Assembly (NCBI GenBank): GCA_944470555.2
Contig: OX104128.1
Coordinates: forward strand, 44,437,920-44,501,919
Length of the DNA: 64,000 bases
Direction of reading: 5' to 3'
Source: Heterobilharzia americana
Lineage: Eukaryota; Platyhelminthes; Trematoda; Strigeidida; Schistosomatidae
Positions within the stretch are counted from its first letter, which is position 1. Every line of letters starts with the position of its first letter. Both the position numbers and the translations under genes were made by a program. Below, piece after piece: positions 1-11,895 of this stretch. The notes under the pieces were generated by a model. The model searched no databases, had not been told where the DNA came from, and worked only from the letters and a program-made list of their open reading frames with translations.

Positions 1-806
1 TCTTCCTTTCTTTGTGACTCAACGGCCATATTTCGACGTCTTAAGTTGAGCAACAACCCTATGACAGTGAAAGAACTCGGTAGGTTTCTGAAGTTTTCTG
101 CCAAGCTTACCGTAGCGAATACGTGAATAAGTTTTTTCTTCTTGCTATCTCGGCGTTATCACAAAAAATGACAGTTTAAATTCAAATATTTATTTCACGG
201 ATTCTATGTTAACCTACCTACCCGTTTGCTGTGTTACTTTCATCCAGTATAATAAAAGCTATTTAAAAGAACTGTCAGGAAAAATGATAGGTCGGGACTA
301 ATTGTTATACTGGATTGTATTTGATGGAAGTACAATATTATGATACAAAGATTGGAATCTTGAATTTACTGCTTGATAAAAAGGTATCACTAACAAAGAA
401 GAATTCGATATTTCTAATTAGTTATTTGTATATAGTTAGTAAAAAACAGAGATACATATACTACTTCTTAAATTGAGCATAAGAATAACAGAACCAAATA
501 CAAGGTGAACAACTGGAAATGAAAGCAACTTTAAATGAACTCAAAATATAAGATAATAATCTATCGACGTAGAAAATACTTACCTTCATTACTCCCGCCT
601 TTTCAAACAACGATTCACCACAATAACTAATGTGTAATAAAAGTAAACAGTGTTACAAAAAGATAAAAATGTGTAATTGTGAGGAATACAAAGAAAAGAG
701 ATAATGAAGCTAAAGAAAACAGATTATTTTCAGTAAAGTGAAAAGGGGTAATGTTTACTAAATATAGCACATACGGTTTAGTCAACGCACTGTAGAATGA
801 AGTAAC
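1..806. other. Left edge, no gene recognised
   Basis: This AT-rich stretch has no open frame with recognisable domains on either strand. The last MCM10 exon found ends at 8723, so the missing zinc-ribbon exons could in principle lie here. Minus-strand frames near bases 1-110 are open for about 30 codons, but they lack the expected Cys-x2-Cys pattern. I read it as intron or flank. Confidence 0.4.
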
Positions 807-815
807 GTGTGATGA
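807..815. repeat. Possible target-site duplication, left copy
   Basis: The nine bases gtgtgatga occur here and again at 4245-4253, just after the TAA-rich tail of the first RTE copy. That position and length fit a target-site duplication. Homology with the second RTE copy starts only at about 829, so roughly 13 bases between 815 and 829 are unexplained. Confidence 0.45.
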
Positions 816-2581
816 ACCTCCCCTAGGTAACCAGCTGACTACATAGTAGCCGGTCCAAGCCCCTGTAAAGAGGGAAGGTTGGGCATACGGATAGCAACCC
901 TAACCCGTAAAACCAATCCAATCGCTAAAGAAACATCAAAGCACAAACAAAATATAAAAAATAAAAACAAAATTATTCCTAGCTGGAATCGGAGAGACGA
1001 AATGACGCCGGTTGGTGAAAGACTTCGGGAAGCCAGTCGGTCGATGTGTCTTCTCTCTCTCTCGATAACAGCGAAAGTAAGCGTGGCAACATGGAATGTC
1101 CACACAATGTTTGAACCTACCAAAACTACCCAGATTACCAAAGAGATGAGGAGATATAACATAGAAGTGCTAGGCTGGGAATCTGCGAAAGCAGATGAAA
1201 GTGGAAGATAGAAGTGGACTCTCCAAACTATCAACTGGAGAGTCAATAACCTACTCCAATATTGTCACCCACACAACAACCACGAGCACACTGAGTTTTC
1301 CAGTGGATATCATGATGTCCACAACAGCATCAGAGGCTGTCTCTCATGCAGTCGGAACCAATCTCCTCCTGCAGGATCAGGATCATGACAACAAGATTCA
1401 ACTCAAAAGGAAGGAAAGTCACAATCAATCAATGCCACGCTACGCACCTACAAATAATGCAGATCAAGAGAAGATGGAGGAATTCTACAGACACCTGCAA
1501 TCAGTACTGGACAAGACTCCCAACCCAGATGACGACATCTAAATTCTGATGGGTGAGGTGTCATGAATATCAAACTGGGAGCAGACAACACAGGAAGAGA
1601 ACTCATCCATCATGGGTCGAGAAGCACTCGGTGAAATGATGAATTAGAATGGAGAACTGTTTGCAGGTTTCTGTGTATTCAACGACTCGGTGGTTGGAGG
1701 CAGTGTGTACAAACACACACAAGGATATTCACAAAGTGAGCGCGACATGGATTTCACCAGATACCAGGACAAACTAAACATCAAACCGACTTCATCTCAG
1801 TGTGAAGAAAGTGGAGACGCAGTCAGCCAACTCGACACAAGGTCAAGAAGAGGAGCAGATGTAGGCTCAGACCATTATCTAGTGCAAGAAATCTACATTC
1901 AAAATCAAGTTGAAAACCTTCAAGGAAGTTGGGTGATTGACCACAGTTCAAGTTCAATACCCGGAGACTCAAGGACGAAACTTCAAAGAAAATCTTCACG
2001 TAAGCCATCAAGACGAAATAGGAGATATCCAACAACATCTCTGAAGAAACCTGTGTGGATGAACACTGGAACTCTTTGAAAGGGATGTGGAAAGAAACCT
2101 GCATAACCGTGTTAGGAAGGAGGAAGAAAGAAGACAAGGAATGGAATGGATCTCGACGGACACATGCAAGCTGATAGAGCAAGGAGAGGAGGATGGTGAA
2201 GCAGAAGATAAACCAGTGCAAGGGTGAACAACTAGAAGAGGAACTGAGTGCAACCTATAAAACACTGGACAAAGAAGTGAAGAAGAGTGAGCGAAGACAA
2301 AAGACACTTCTACGAAACACTGGCAAGTGAAGCAGAACAGGCTGCTGCAAGTAGGAGAGACCTGAGAACATCATATCAAATAACCAGGTTACTATCTGGG
2401 AGGGGAGAGATCAACGCAGATGAAACCAATAAAAGATGATGAAGGAAATTTAATTACCAAAGAAGAGGAACAAAGGAAACGATGGACTGACCACTTCAAG
2501 AAGCTCTTGAATAGAACACCATCACCACCTACCTACACTTCGTCCAGAAATACCACATGAAGCCCAGCCACAGAACTACAA

Positions 2582-3078
2582 GTGAACACAAATCCTCCAA
2601 CAAAAGTCGAAGTCATGTGTGCCATACAGCTACTGAAATGCGGGAAAGCAGCAGGACCAGATGGTATCCCGCCAGAAGCACTGAAAACAGACGCAGAGAC
2701 AACAGTGAACATGCTCACACCATTATTCCAGAAGATCTGGAAGGAACAGAAGGTACCTGGCCATTGATTGGAAGAAGGGTTACCTTGTCAAACTCCCGAA
2801 GAAGGGCGACATGAGTGTTTGCAAGAACTGGCGCGGAATCATGCTCCTGTCCACCCAGGCAAAATATTAGGCCCATCATCCTGGAGAGACTAAAGGATGC
2901 GCTTGATTCAAAACTTCGACCGGAACAGGCTGGATGGATTCAGGAAGTACAAATCATGTGCGGAACAAATTGCAACTATTCGCTGCGCATCATCATAGAA
3001 CAAAGTATAGAATGGCAGTCAACCCTCTACCTCAACTTCATCGACTTTGAAAAGACCTTCGACAGCGCCGAGAAGTAA
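2582..3078 (+). pseudogene. RTE reverse transcriptase fragments, copy 1
   Basis: The frame at 2582-2767 carries the RT0/RT1-like sequence CGKAAGPDGIPPEALK and runs to a stop after KVPGH. In related RTE proteins this continues into a short loop and then the motif IPKKGD. Here that piece and NWRGIMLLST appear only after a frame change around 2765-2860. The frame at 2815-3078 then carries the motif A equivalent (NFIDFEKTFD). These are pieces of one ancestral protein, not independent genes. Confidence 0.85.
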
Positions 3079-3588
3079 TTTGGCAGGCAGCTGCTTCAAC
3101 ACTACGGTTTTAGTGCCACAAATCTTTATCAACCTCATTCAACAGCCATATGCTATATGATGCTACATGCCAAGTGATTCACACAGCAATGGAAACCTCA
3201 GTGGTACCTTTGCAGTGAAGACAGGAGTAAGATAAGATTGTCGCCTACTGTCACCGACCACCTCCTCCTGATTGTGGCCGACTGAACTGGACTAGATCAT
3301 GCATTAGACTTTGAGGAGCAAGAAGAGGGACGTACGCTGGATCGATGAAAAGACCCAAGAAAAAGATTTGGATTTCGCCAACGATGATTTACGTCTACTG
3401 TCTTGTCCCACAAACTCGAAGATCTACAGGCGACAACTAACAAGTTGACAGAAGAGGCAGCGAAGGAAGACGGGACTTCAAGTGAACGTAGAGAAGACAG
3501 AGGTGGTGACGATACCCAACCAACAACAATAACAACAACGGCAAACACCAATCACCATCAATGGGAGAAACCTAAATGAAGTAGTCTC

Positions 3589-4233
3589 CTTTACCTACTT
3601 AGGCAGCCAGCATCATTTCAACTACAGATGGCACAGATGAGGACGTCAAAGTCAGGATCGGAAAGACAGCAACAGAGGCCTTCACCAATCTTAAGCCAAT
3701 GTGGAGATCTATTGCACTGCATTCAGCATGAAGAACAACATCCAGATATTCAACACTCATTCAAGTCAGTGCTTCTATATGGTTCAGGAACTTGGAGCGT
3801 CACGAAAAGCACTTCCAACAAACTACACACATTCATCAACAACTGCTGCCTACGCTCACTCGATACTGACACTGAAGATCAGATGGCCAGAAAGGATAAG
3901 CAACAAGGATGTCACTGCAGTTGGCAACGAACCAACCAAGAACCTATCACCCAACAAATATGCAGAAGAAAGTGGAGATGGATTGTACTGGACATACACT
4001 GAGAAGGCCGATTGGGGACATCACGCGTCAGGCCAGCCCCTCGAGTGGAACCCAAAGAGGAAACGACGAGTTGGGCGTCCGAGGCAAGGGTGACATGGAG
4101 GAGATGGTGTGAGGAAGAAATGAGAGCTTGTGGGCAGTCGTGGAGTCAGGTTCAAAAGACTGCAGAGAAGAGAGTGAAATGGATGCGTGCTACTGAAGCC
4201 CAATGTTCCACTAGGAACCCAACGGACAAATAA
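3589..4233 (+). pseudogene. RTE C-terminal domain fragments, copy 1
   Basis: Several short frames hold the post-RT region typical of schistosome RTE proteins: SFTYLGS near 3590, VLLYGSGTWSVTKS near 3765-3810, IRWPERISN near 3880, and the basic tail WNPKRKRRVGRPRQG near 4048-4093. The segment 4094-4230 in another frame ends CSTRNP just before the TAA tail. The order matches the family, but at least three frame changes are needed. Confidence 0.8.
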
Positions 4234-4244
4234 TAATAAAAAAT

Positions 4245-4253
4245 GTGTGATGA
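4245..4253. repeat. Possible target-site duplication, right copy
   Basis: This is the second occurrence of gtgtgatga, immediately 3' of the RTE tail. It pairs with 807-815. Confidence 0.45.
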
Positions 4254-4960
4254 CTAACAATGACACTAAATTTAGCTAATAAAAAGCTAAGGGTAATTTC
4301 ACGAAGAAATAACTAGCGCTTTACGTGGTGAAGCTAGCAAATATGTTAAACTAGTTTGCCATAGCAACCTGAAGATATAGCTATCGACAGTGGACAAATA
4401 GTCAGCGTAAAACGACAAACCATGATTAAAAAGAATTATTCCGTCCTACAGTTATTTTAGCTGCGAGTCATGTCTGAAATAGGCACGTTGTCAACTGATC
4501 CAATTTCTCTTCAATGCACTTAGAAAACGGGATTTCAGTTGATTAACTACACACGATAACTGATAGGATAAGACTGTCCTTCTACTTTAGTAATTTATGT
4601 CATCACCTGGAACTTCCCACATCTATGCTAGTTATATATGCACTAGATGAACAGTCAACCTGTTTGAAACCATTTTGAGAAAGGTGAAGAGAAAAGATGA
4701 TAAAGTTTATAACTGATCAGCTTACTGGCATGATTTGGTAGGATAACGATCCAAGGATACAGTTCGCTTTGAACACTGGCGGCAGCGAAAATAACGTTTG
4801 AAACCTTTCAAATACTTCAGCTGGTGACTACTGGTACGACAAGCAGGAGCTGCTTTGAAAGCGCGGTAATTACACTGTAAAAAAAAAAATGAAACAGAGC
4901 TCCAACTTATTTAATCGACCACAGTTTGGCTTATTGGCATTCAAAAAGTAGACAATTTAG
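4254..4960. other. Non-coding, nothing recognised
   Basis: AT-rich DNA between the first RTE copy and the Penelope-like element. No coding frame, tRNA-like box or repeat arm was recognised here. Confidence 0.4.
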
Positions 4961-5045
4961 TTTTCATATTAGATCTGTTTATTTGGTATACAGAACACAT
5001 TGACACAGTATCATTTACTTGGTGACGTTTTGGCATAAATTATTG
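4961..5045 (+). repeat. Left inverted terminal repeat of PLE remnant 1
   Basis: Its sequence (catattagatctgtttattt and onward) matches the reverse complement of 6120-6207 with scattered mismatches and small gaps. It is also related to the terminal repeats of the second PLE at 28028-28120 and 29180-29277. Confidence 0.7.
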
Positions 5046-6119
5046 TTCATAAAATAAAATATGGCACTGGAGGCAGTTAGAAATCAAATATATATAGACT
5101 CAGAATTTAATTATAGAACTAAGATATCGGTTGATGAAATCACATTAGGTGTATATTTGAGCCTGACCTCCATAGTCAAGTTTCAGGACAGAATATACAT
5201 AGGCAAACAGGAGTAGCAATGGGATCACCAATATAGAAAATGAACGAAGAAAATTAGCTATGTAGGACTGCACAGTAAGACGAAGAAGAGACGGTAGTTT
5301 AGATACTACAGTCTACAGAAAACCAACACATTCTAACAGGTATCTATCCTTCACATCATTTCATCCAATGTCAGTTTAAAGTGGGCTTAATCAAATGTCT
5401 AAATAATAGAGCTAGACAACTCATAAGTCAGTACAACGACTTAAATAAATAAAAGAAATCTTACTAATTAATAAGTATCTTTTGAAGTTTATGAAGCAAT
5501 TCGTACGAACACATAAGAATTTATGTGAATTTATATGAATATGAATAATATCGACAGCACGAGCAGAAATAAGTTCAAAACATATACTGTGCTACAATAT
5601 AAGGAAGCAACATCAAAAGCCTTACGTAGGACCCTCAGCAAGGCTAGAATTAGGGTGGCACTTAAATCCACAAGCTCATTCAGAGGATCCGATAGATCCA
5701 GATAAGCAAAATAATCTAATCTACCGAATCCCATGCAATGACTGTGAGATCAAGTACATGACTCAAACTACCCGGTCAAGATCAGTTAGATTAACGGAAC
5801 ATGGGAATTTAGCTAAATCTAGAATGACAGACCCCAATAAGAGCAATAATCTAGGAAAAAACTCGGGTATTTCAATGCATGCACTAACACACAACCACAT
5901 AATAGGGTGAAGTAAAACCACTGTCCTTAAGTCTAATACAATTAAATGTAAAGCGAGATTGATTACTGTATTTACGCCCAACACATGTTATAGGAATGAT
6001 GCAACGCCCATTACCAGAGATATGGAAAATTTTACTGCCAAAAAACAAAGAATATGAAGTGACAGGACCACAAAAATCAGATGTCAAAAGTGGTATGTTT
6101 GCATTGAAATAATTATGAG

Positions 6120-6207
6120 GAATAATTCATGATCGAAACGTTATCAAGTAAATAATACTGTATCATTATGTGCTAGCCACACCAAATAAACAAATCTAAT
6201 ATGGAAT
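6120..6207 (-). repeat. Right inverted terminal repeat of PLE remnant 1
   Basis: This is the reverse-complement partner of 4961-5045. It contains the same block as the second PLE, with sequence around aataatactgtat followed by caaatctaatatggaatta at the extreme end. Confidence 0.7.
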
Positions 6208-6217
6208 TACATCCTAC

Positions 6218-6538
6218 TGTAGTGGGCGTTGCTGCTAACAACGGATATAAGTAGTATATATCGAGAGGGTGGCAGGAATCGTAGGGAATTACCAGCAATG
6301 GGTAAGGTTTCTACTAAGAGCAACGCAGGGGACAATACAGGCGTATTACAGGGGATGCTGCTGATAAGAGTGTATGAAGAGCCGGTCAAGAGCAAATCAA
6401 TACAGGAACGGAGAGGAAACGAAGACATTTGCAAATGGCTGCGTTAGTGCAAGGAGTACCATATGTAACCACTACCATTCAAATTGTTCGTAATAAACAT
6501 TCTCTCGTCGAATTGTCTTCTGTTTCTTCACTACGACA
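6218..6538 (+). mobile_element. Candidate solo LTR next to the PLE
   Basis: The 321-base segment begins TGTAGTGGG and ends CACTACGACA, so its ends form a short imperfect inverted repeat of the TG...CA type. It contains a TATA-like stretch (ggatataagtagtatata, about 6242-6259) and a polyadenylation hexamer AATAAA at about 6492, in the order expected for an LTR. No clear target-site duplication flanks it, and no gag or pol is nearby. It could also be an unrelated unique sequence. Confidence 0.35.
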
Positions 6539-8722
6539 GTGTCCAAGTTTTTACACTTATATTAATCGACGATTTTAAGATTATTTTTAATCTCGAGATG
6601 AAAAAAAGAGAACCGGAACTGTCTTTACATAGTTTACAACTACAAAGTAACAGAAACCATTTAATACTTTCAAGATACTTAAAAATCACAAGAATTTCAT
6701 TACTACCTATTTAGTTGCTGACAGGGAGTCAAATTCCCAAAAATTCAACTAGACATTGATATATTAAGCTGTTGATAATATCATCAAGTGTATACTTCCC
6801 TACATCAGAGCGTGTAACGCTGGTCAAGAGGTTTTGGTGACATGTCTGAAAAGCGGTCACAACGACGCAGGTGTATTCACTCTTTGACATCTAAAACTTG
6901 AATACTCACACTAACCTTTATCATCAAATGGCTTATTCTCCCAGACAACTTTGTCTACTTTCATATCACTCTTATTCTAACCACTTGTTCACTGTATGCT
7001 ACTGTGAAGTGTGGCAACTTGAACTAATGTACTTGTGTATGAGGTTCTGCGTTGATTTTATCTGTCTGTTTGTACAACGCTGAAGATACATCAGCAAATA
7101 TAAAATAATGATTAAGGATGCGGAAAATTTTAATAGTGAAATGTTTTGAAAAACACCTCTGAAGGATATTTTTATCGGTATAATAACTCACTATTTGTTC
7201 TAGGTAAATAAAACACATAATTGTACAGTGGCCACATCGTAAAGCTGGGTTCATGATAAGTATGCTACTCAATAGTCTAGTAACGAATCAAAAATGACAT
7301 TTTAACTTTTAGAAAATCTGTATTTGGATTATTAGTCAGGTAGGTCCTGTAACGATATTCGAAGGATGCTTCCCCATATCAACTACCAAAAGGTTTGCGA
7401 AAAGTCTTGGAAAAGATAATGAAGATTATATCTTCAACCTAACAATTACTCAATAACAAAGTGGACTGATTATAAACACTGGAGATATCTGTCATCATTT
7501 CTTAGGAAGCTGGCCTGAAAGCTACTTGGGATGCCACTAAAATGTCTATATCAGCAATTTCGGCCCACTAAAAACCATATGATAAACTAACGAAATTCAT
7601 AACTAATTTGAAAAATGTTGCAAAAATAGTACAAAAAACTTTCCACGCATTTTCTTTTCGTGGTCAACTGTACCAACGTAGAACACTAAATGTTTGCTAT
7701 AATCCAGTCCAAAATGGGTTACTGTCCTGCTCACTCCACTGTCAACTGAGTTTACGAATTTATACGTATTTGAAATAGCACAGCAACTCAGCTAAATGTG
7801 GTGTTCAGAAAGCTGAACAAGCTCATGTAACAGACCACAAGAGTAAAGCTACGACGGACTACTTCTAAAGCTGACCCTAGGCGTGTTTCAGTTTAAGACC
7901 ATTGCTGCGGAGATGTTGCAGACCAGCTCACAAGATCTTAGCGTCTTGTTCCAAATATTCTGCAGAGCACCGAAATGCTATTATATCATCTAGATAGATT
8001 AAACATTGACTTGCAATCAAAACGTAGAGGACTACTTGCATTAGACGTTGAAGCGTGTCAATTCAAAACGGCATACTTTGGAATTAAAATAGGGTAGTTG
8101 GCAAATGTAATGAAGTTTTAAGTCAAACTGTAGGAGTGATTTCTACTTGCCAGTATCCAGAGGTCAAATCAAGAGTTGAAAATCACCGAGGCCCGTCCAG
8201 TGCATTTGACGATGTAAACGTCACAAGGTTTAATGGGGCTGAGATGATAGTATAAGAAGGCAAAGTAATCCATCCACTTTTATAACGAGCAAAACAGAAG
8301 ACACCCACAGAGAGGTTTAAGACCTGATGGCCCTATTCGCCAAAATTTTGAATCATGGTGTCAAACTTAGGCTGATACTGGGCCTCAAGACCACCTAAAC
8401 CCAGACCGAAGACTTATAAATCCCTAAGTGAGACAGAAATTGTTAACCAGTACATAGAGAAACTAGTTCTTACCTGATGAATAGATCGAAAATAAATACT
8501 TCCTAAGTCTTCTGATAGTATATTAGACATTTTGGAGTGACAAAAATTCTCGGTCAGAAAATAACTGAGATGTCATCATGTTTTTATAACATAAATACAT
8601 CAGAGTGACAGAACAAACAGAATCGACAATTTTAAAACAAAAGGTAACTAAGGGTTCGATTTTATGATGTTATACTTAAGTACTCACCACCTTGCTTCCA
8701 ACTACATCAAAGCAAAACTTAC
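6539..8722. other. Intron or flank of MCM10, no exon recognised
   Basis: The remaining MCM10 exons should lie 3' of 8723 on the minus strand. I found no block here with the expected Cys-x2-Cys and RFF-type zinc-ribbon pattern. A stretch at about 6850-7110 resembles two other places in the window and is listed separately. The rest is featureless AT-rich DNA. Confidence 0.4.
6850..7110 (+). repeat. Unclassified dispersed repeat, copy A
   Basis: The stretch around gtggcaacttgaactaatgt (about 7010-7030), followed by a pyrimidine-rich run and tgtctgtttgt, resembles 17890-18090 and, more weakly, 26440-26600 on the same strand. No open frame is conserved between the copies, so I treat it as an old interspersed repeat of unknown class. 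Confidence 0.4.
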
Positions 8723-9035
8723 AGTTTCGCATATCACATATGTGCAGGCTTCTTTCTCTTGATTCACTAGTTTCTCTTCGAATTCATCACGTCTTTCTAA
8801 ATTCGTCAGACGAATATTTTCAGTTTGGTTTTCCAATTCAGTTACTAGGCTTGTATGAGCTGAACCTTGGCTAATTTGTTGAGCCAGCTTAGCTAATTTG
8901 TTGGCTCGCATTTGTTTTAAAGTTTGTTCAGCTGTTTGATACGAGCTTCTTGGCTTATCATTAGCTAGATTGCTTACAGAGGTAGTTAACTTTGGACGTT
9001 TTGAAGGATTGTTATCCAAGATTTCTGACAATGGA
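8723..9035 (-). CDS. MCM10: MCM10 exon 10 (last exon found; partial gene)
   Basis: This exon encodes residues about 779-883 of MCM10. It starts SPLSEILDNNPSKRPKL, continues through a Lys/Gln/Glu-rich helical region, and ends with EFEEKLVNQEKEACTYVICE. In animal MCM10 such a charged helix leads into the C-terminal zinc-binding domain, and the single Cys pair here marks its beginning. The acceptor is a CAG-like site (tcgtag before 9035) and the donor is gtaagt at 8722-8717. The first base completes the Ser codon begun in the previous exon, and the exon ends in phase 0. The downstream zinc-ribbon exons were not found in the remaining 8.7 kb. Confidence 0.82.
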
Positions 9036-10888
9036 CTACGACAAAAATAAGTAAGCAACAAAAAAATATAAATGACAAGAACATATTCATTAGTAGAGCT
9101 AATTAAAGGCCTTCATTATGTTAACCCAACTGATTAACTAGTTCACTAGTTACTAGCCGGTTCCAAGCCCGGGTAAAGAGGGAAGGTTGGGCATACGGAT
9201 AGCAACCCTAACCCGTAAAACCAATCCAATCGCTAAAGAAACATCAAAGCACAAACAAAATATAAAAAATAAAAACAAAATTATTCCTAGCTGGAATCGG
9301 AGAGACGAAATGACGCCGGTTGGTGAAAGACTTCGGGAAGCCAGTCGGTCGATGTGTCTTCTCTCTCTCTCGATAACAGCGAAAGTAAGCGTGGCAACAT
9401 GGAATGTCCACACAATGTTTGAACCTACCAAAACTACCCAGATTACCAAAGAGATGAGGAGATATAACATAGAAGTGCTAGGCTGGGAATCTGCGAAAGC
9501 AGATGAAAGTGGAAGATAGAAGTGGACTCTCCAAACTATCAACTGGAGAGTCAATAACCTACTCCAATATTGTCACCCACACAACAACCACGAGCACACT
9601 GAGTTTTCCAGTGGATATCATGATGTCCACAACAGCATCAGAGGCTGTCTCTCATGCAGTCGGAACCAATCTCCTCCTGCAGGATCAGGATCATGACAAC
9701 AAGATTCAACTCAAAAGGAAGGAAAGTCACAATCAATCAATGCCACGCTACGCACCTACAAATAATGCAGATCAAGAGAAGATGGAGGAATTCTACAGAC
9801 ACCTGCAATCAGTACTGGACAAGACCCCAACCCAGATGACGACATCTAAATTCTGATGGGTGGGGTGTCATGAATATCAAACTGGGAGCAGACAACACAG
9901 GAAGAGAACTCATCCATCATGGGTCGAGAAGCACTCGGTGAAATGATGAATTAGAATGGAGAACTGTTTGCAGGTTTCTGTGTATTCAACGACTCGGTGG
10001 TTGGAGGCAGTGTGTACAAACACACACAAGGATATTCACAAAGTGAGCGCGACATGGATTTCACCAGATACCAGGACAAACTAAACATCAAACCGACTTC
10101 ATCTCAGTGTGAAGAAAGTGGAGACGCAGTCAGCCAACTCGACACAAGGTCAAGAAGAGGAGCAGATGTAGGCTCAGACCATTATCTAGTGCAAGAAATC
10201 TACATTCAAAATCAAGTTGAAAACCTTCAAGGAAGTTGGGTGATTGACCACAGTTCAAGTTCAATACCCGGAGACTCAAGGACGAAACTTCAAAGAAAAT
10301 CTTCACGTAAGCCATCAAGACGAAATAGGAGATATCCAACAACATCTCTGAAGAAACCTGTGTGGATGAACACTGGAACTCTTTGAAAGGGATGTGGAAA
10401 GAAACCTGCATAACCGTGTTAGGAAGGAGGAAGAAAGAAGACAAGGAATGGAATGGATCTCGACGGACACATGCAAGCTGATAGAGCAAGGAGAGGAGGA
10501 TGGTGAAGCAGAAGATAAACCAGTGCAAGGGTGAACAACTAGAAGAGGAACTGAGTGCAACCTATAAAACACTGGACAAAGAAGTGAAGAAGAGTGAGCG
10601 AAGACAAAAGACACTTCTACGAAACACTGGCAAGTGAAGCAGAACAGGCTGCTGCAAGTAGGAGAGACCTGAGAACATCATATCAAATAACCAGGTTACT
10701 ATCTGGGAGGGGAGAGATCAACGCAGATGAAACCAATAAAAGATGATGAAGGAAATTTAATTACCAAAGAAGAGGAACAAAGGAAACGATGGACTGACCA
10801 CTTCAAGAAGCTCTTGAATAGAACACCATCACCACCTACCTACACTTCGTCCAGAAATACCACATGAAGCCCAGCCACAGAACTACAA

Positions 10889-11385
10889 GTGAACACAAAT
10901 CCTCCAACAAAAGTCGAAGTCATGTGTGCCATACAGCTACTGAAATGCGGGAAAGCAGCAGGACCAGATGGTATCCCGCCAGAAGCACTGAAAACAGACG
11001 CAGAGACAACAGTGAACATGCTCACACCATTATTCCAGAAGATCTGGAAGGAACAGAAGGTACCTGGCCATTGATTGGAAGAAGGGTTACCTTGTCAAAC
11101 TCCCGAAGAAGGGCGACATGAGTGTTTGCAAGAACTGGCGCGGAATCATGCTCCTGTCCACCCAGGCAAAATATTAGGCCCATCATCCTGGAGAGACTAA
11201 AGGATGCGCTTGATTCAAAACTTCGACCGGAACAGGCTGGATGGATTCAGGAAGTACAAATCATGTGCGGAACAAATTGCAACTATTCGCTGCGCATCAT
11301 CATAGAACAAAGTATAGAATGGCAGTCAACCCTCTACCTCAACTTCATCGACTTTGAAAAGACCTTCGACAGCGCCGAGAAGTAA
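10889..11385 (+). pseudogene. RTE reverse transcriptase fragments, copy 2
   Basis: This has the same broken RT segment as 2582-3078, with GKAAGPDGIPPEAL in the first frame and FIDFEKTFDSAEK in the second. The identity of lesions in both copies shows that they arose before the copies separated. Confidence 0.85.
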
Positions 11386-11895
11386 TTTGGCAGGCAGCTG
11401 CTTCAACACTACGGTTTTAGTGCCACAAATCTTTATCAACCTCATTCAACAGCCATATGCTATATGATGCTACATGCCAAGTGATTCACACAGCAATGGA
11501 AACCTCAGTGGTACCTTTGCAGTGAAGACAGGAGTAAGATAAGATTGTCGCCTACTGTCACCGACCACCTCCTCCTGATTGTGGCCGACTGAACTGGACT
11601 AGATCATGCATTAGACTTTGAGGAGCAAGAAGAGGGACGTACGCTGGATCGATGAAAAGACCCAAGAAAAAGATTTGGATTTCGCCAACGATGATTTACG
11701 TCTACTGTCTTGTCCCACAAACTCGAAGATCTACAGGCGACAACTAACAAGTTGACAGAAGAGGCAGCGAAGGAAGACGGGACTTCAAGTGAACGTAGAG
11801 AAGACAGAGGTGGTGACGATACCCAACCAACAACAATAACAACAACGGCAAACACCAATCACCATCAATGGGAGAAACCTAAATGAAGTAGTCTC

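Larger units (their letters stand above)
816..4244 (+). mobile_element. Degenerate RTE-clade non-LTR retrotransposon (SR2-like), copy 1
   Basis: This is a non-LTR retrotransposon of the RTE clade that once encoded one endonuclease/reverse-transcriptase polyprotein. In order, the broken frames show: the endonuclease start VATWNVHTMFE (about 1083-1115); the endonuclease segment YAPTN (about 1442); RGADVGSDHYLVQ near the endonuclease end (about 1849-1890); the RT entry motif GKAAGPDGIPPEAL (about 2641-2685); FIDFEKTFDSAEK, equivalent to RT motif A (about 3039-3078); a YADD-box equivalent reading FANDD at 3374-3388; and a C-terminal block ending EWNPKRKRRVGRPRQG near 4090. Reading has to switch frame many times and meets several stops, so it is inactive. 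The 3' end is a TAA-rich tail (4231-4243), as in RTE elements. It is transcribed opposite to MCM10. Confidence 0.9.
4961..6207 (+). mobile_element. Penelope-like retroelement remnant 1 with inverted terminal repeats
   Basis: This is a decayed Penelope-like element (PLE). On the plus strand it shows the RT motif GVAMGSPI at 5210-5233, the PLE-typical block DGSLDTTVYRKPTH at about 5290-5334 followed by NRYLSFTSFHP, then a linker beginning YKEATSKALRRTL (about 5598). Next comes the start of a GIY-YIG-type endonuclease region, NNLIYRIPCNDC, from 5710. The last block ends HALTHNHIIG near 5910. Frames are interrupted by several stops and indels. The ends, about 4961-5045 and 6120-6207, are imperfect inverted repeats of each other. 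The catalytic YVDD box is not visible, so an internal deletion between the RT motifs is likely. Confidence 0.8.

Noticed and set aside
1..110. Possible last MCM10 exon on the minus strand
   Set aside because: An acceptor-like site exists, but the reading lacks the Cys-x2-Cys and RFF pattern of the zinc ribbon.
839..1246. 135-codon minus-strand frame, repeated at 9153-9554
   Set aside because: It is the shadow of the RTE 5' and endonuclease coding strand. It is identical in both copies only because the copies are identical.
7200..7272. Minus-strand RCGHC as part of the MCM10 zinc ribbon
   Set aside because: Only one Cys-x2-Cys is present, with no flanking similarity. It falls in an open frame without splice support.
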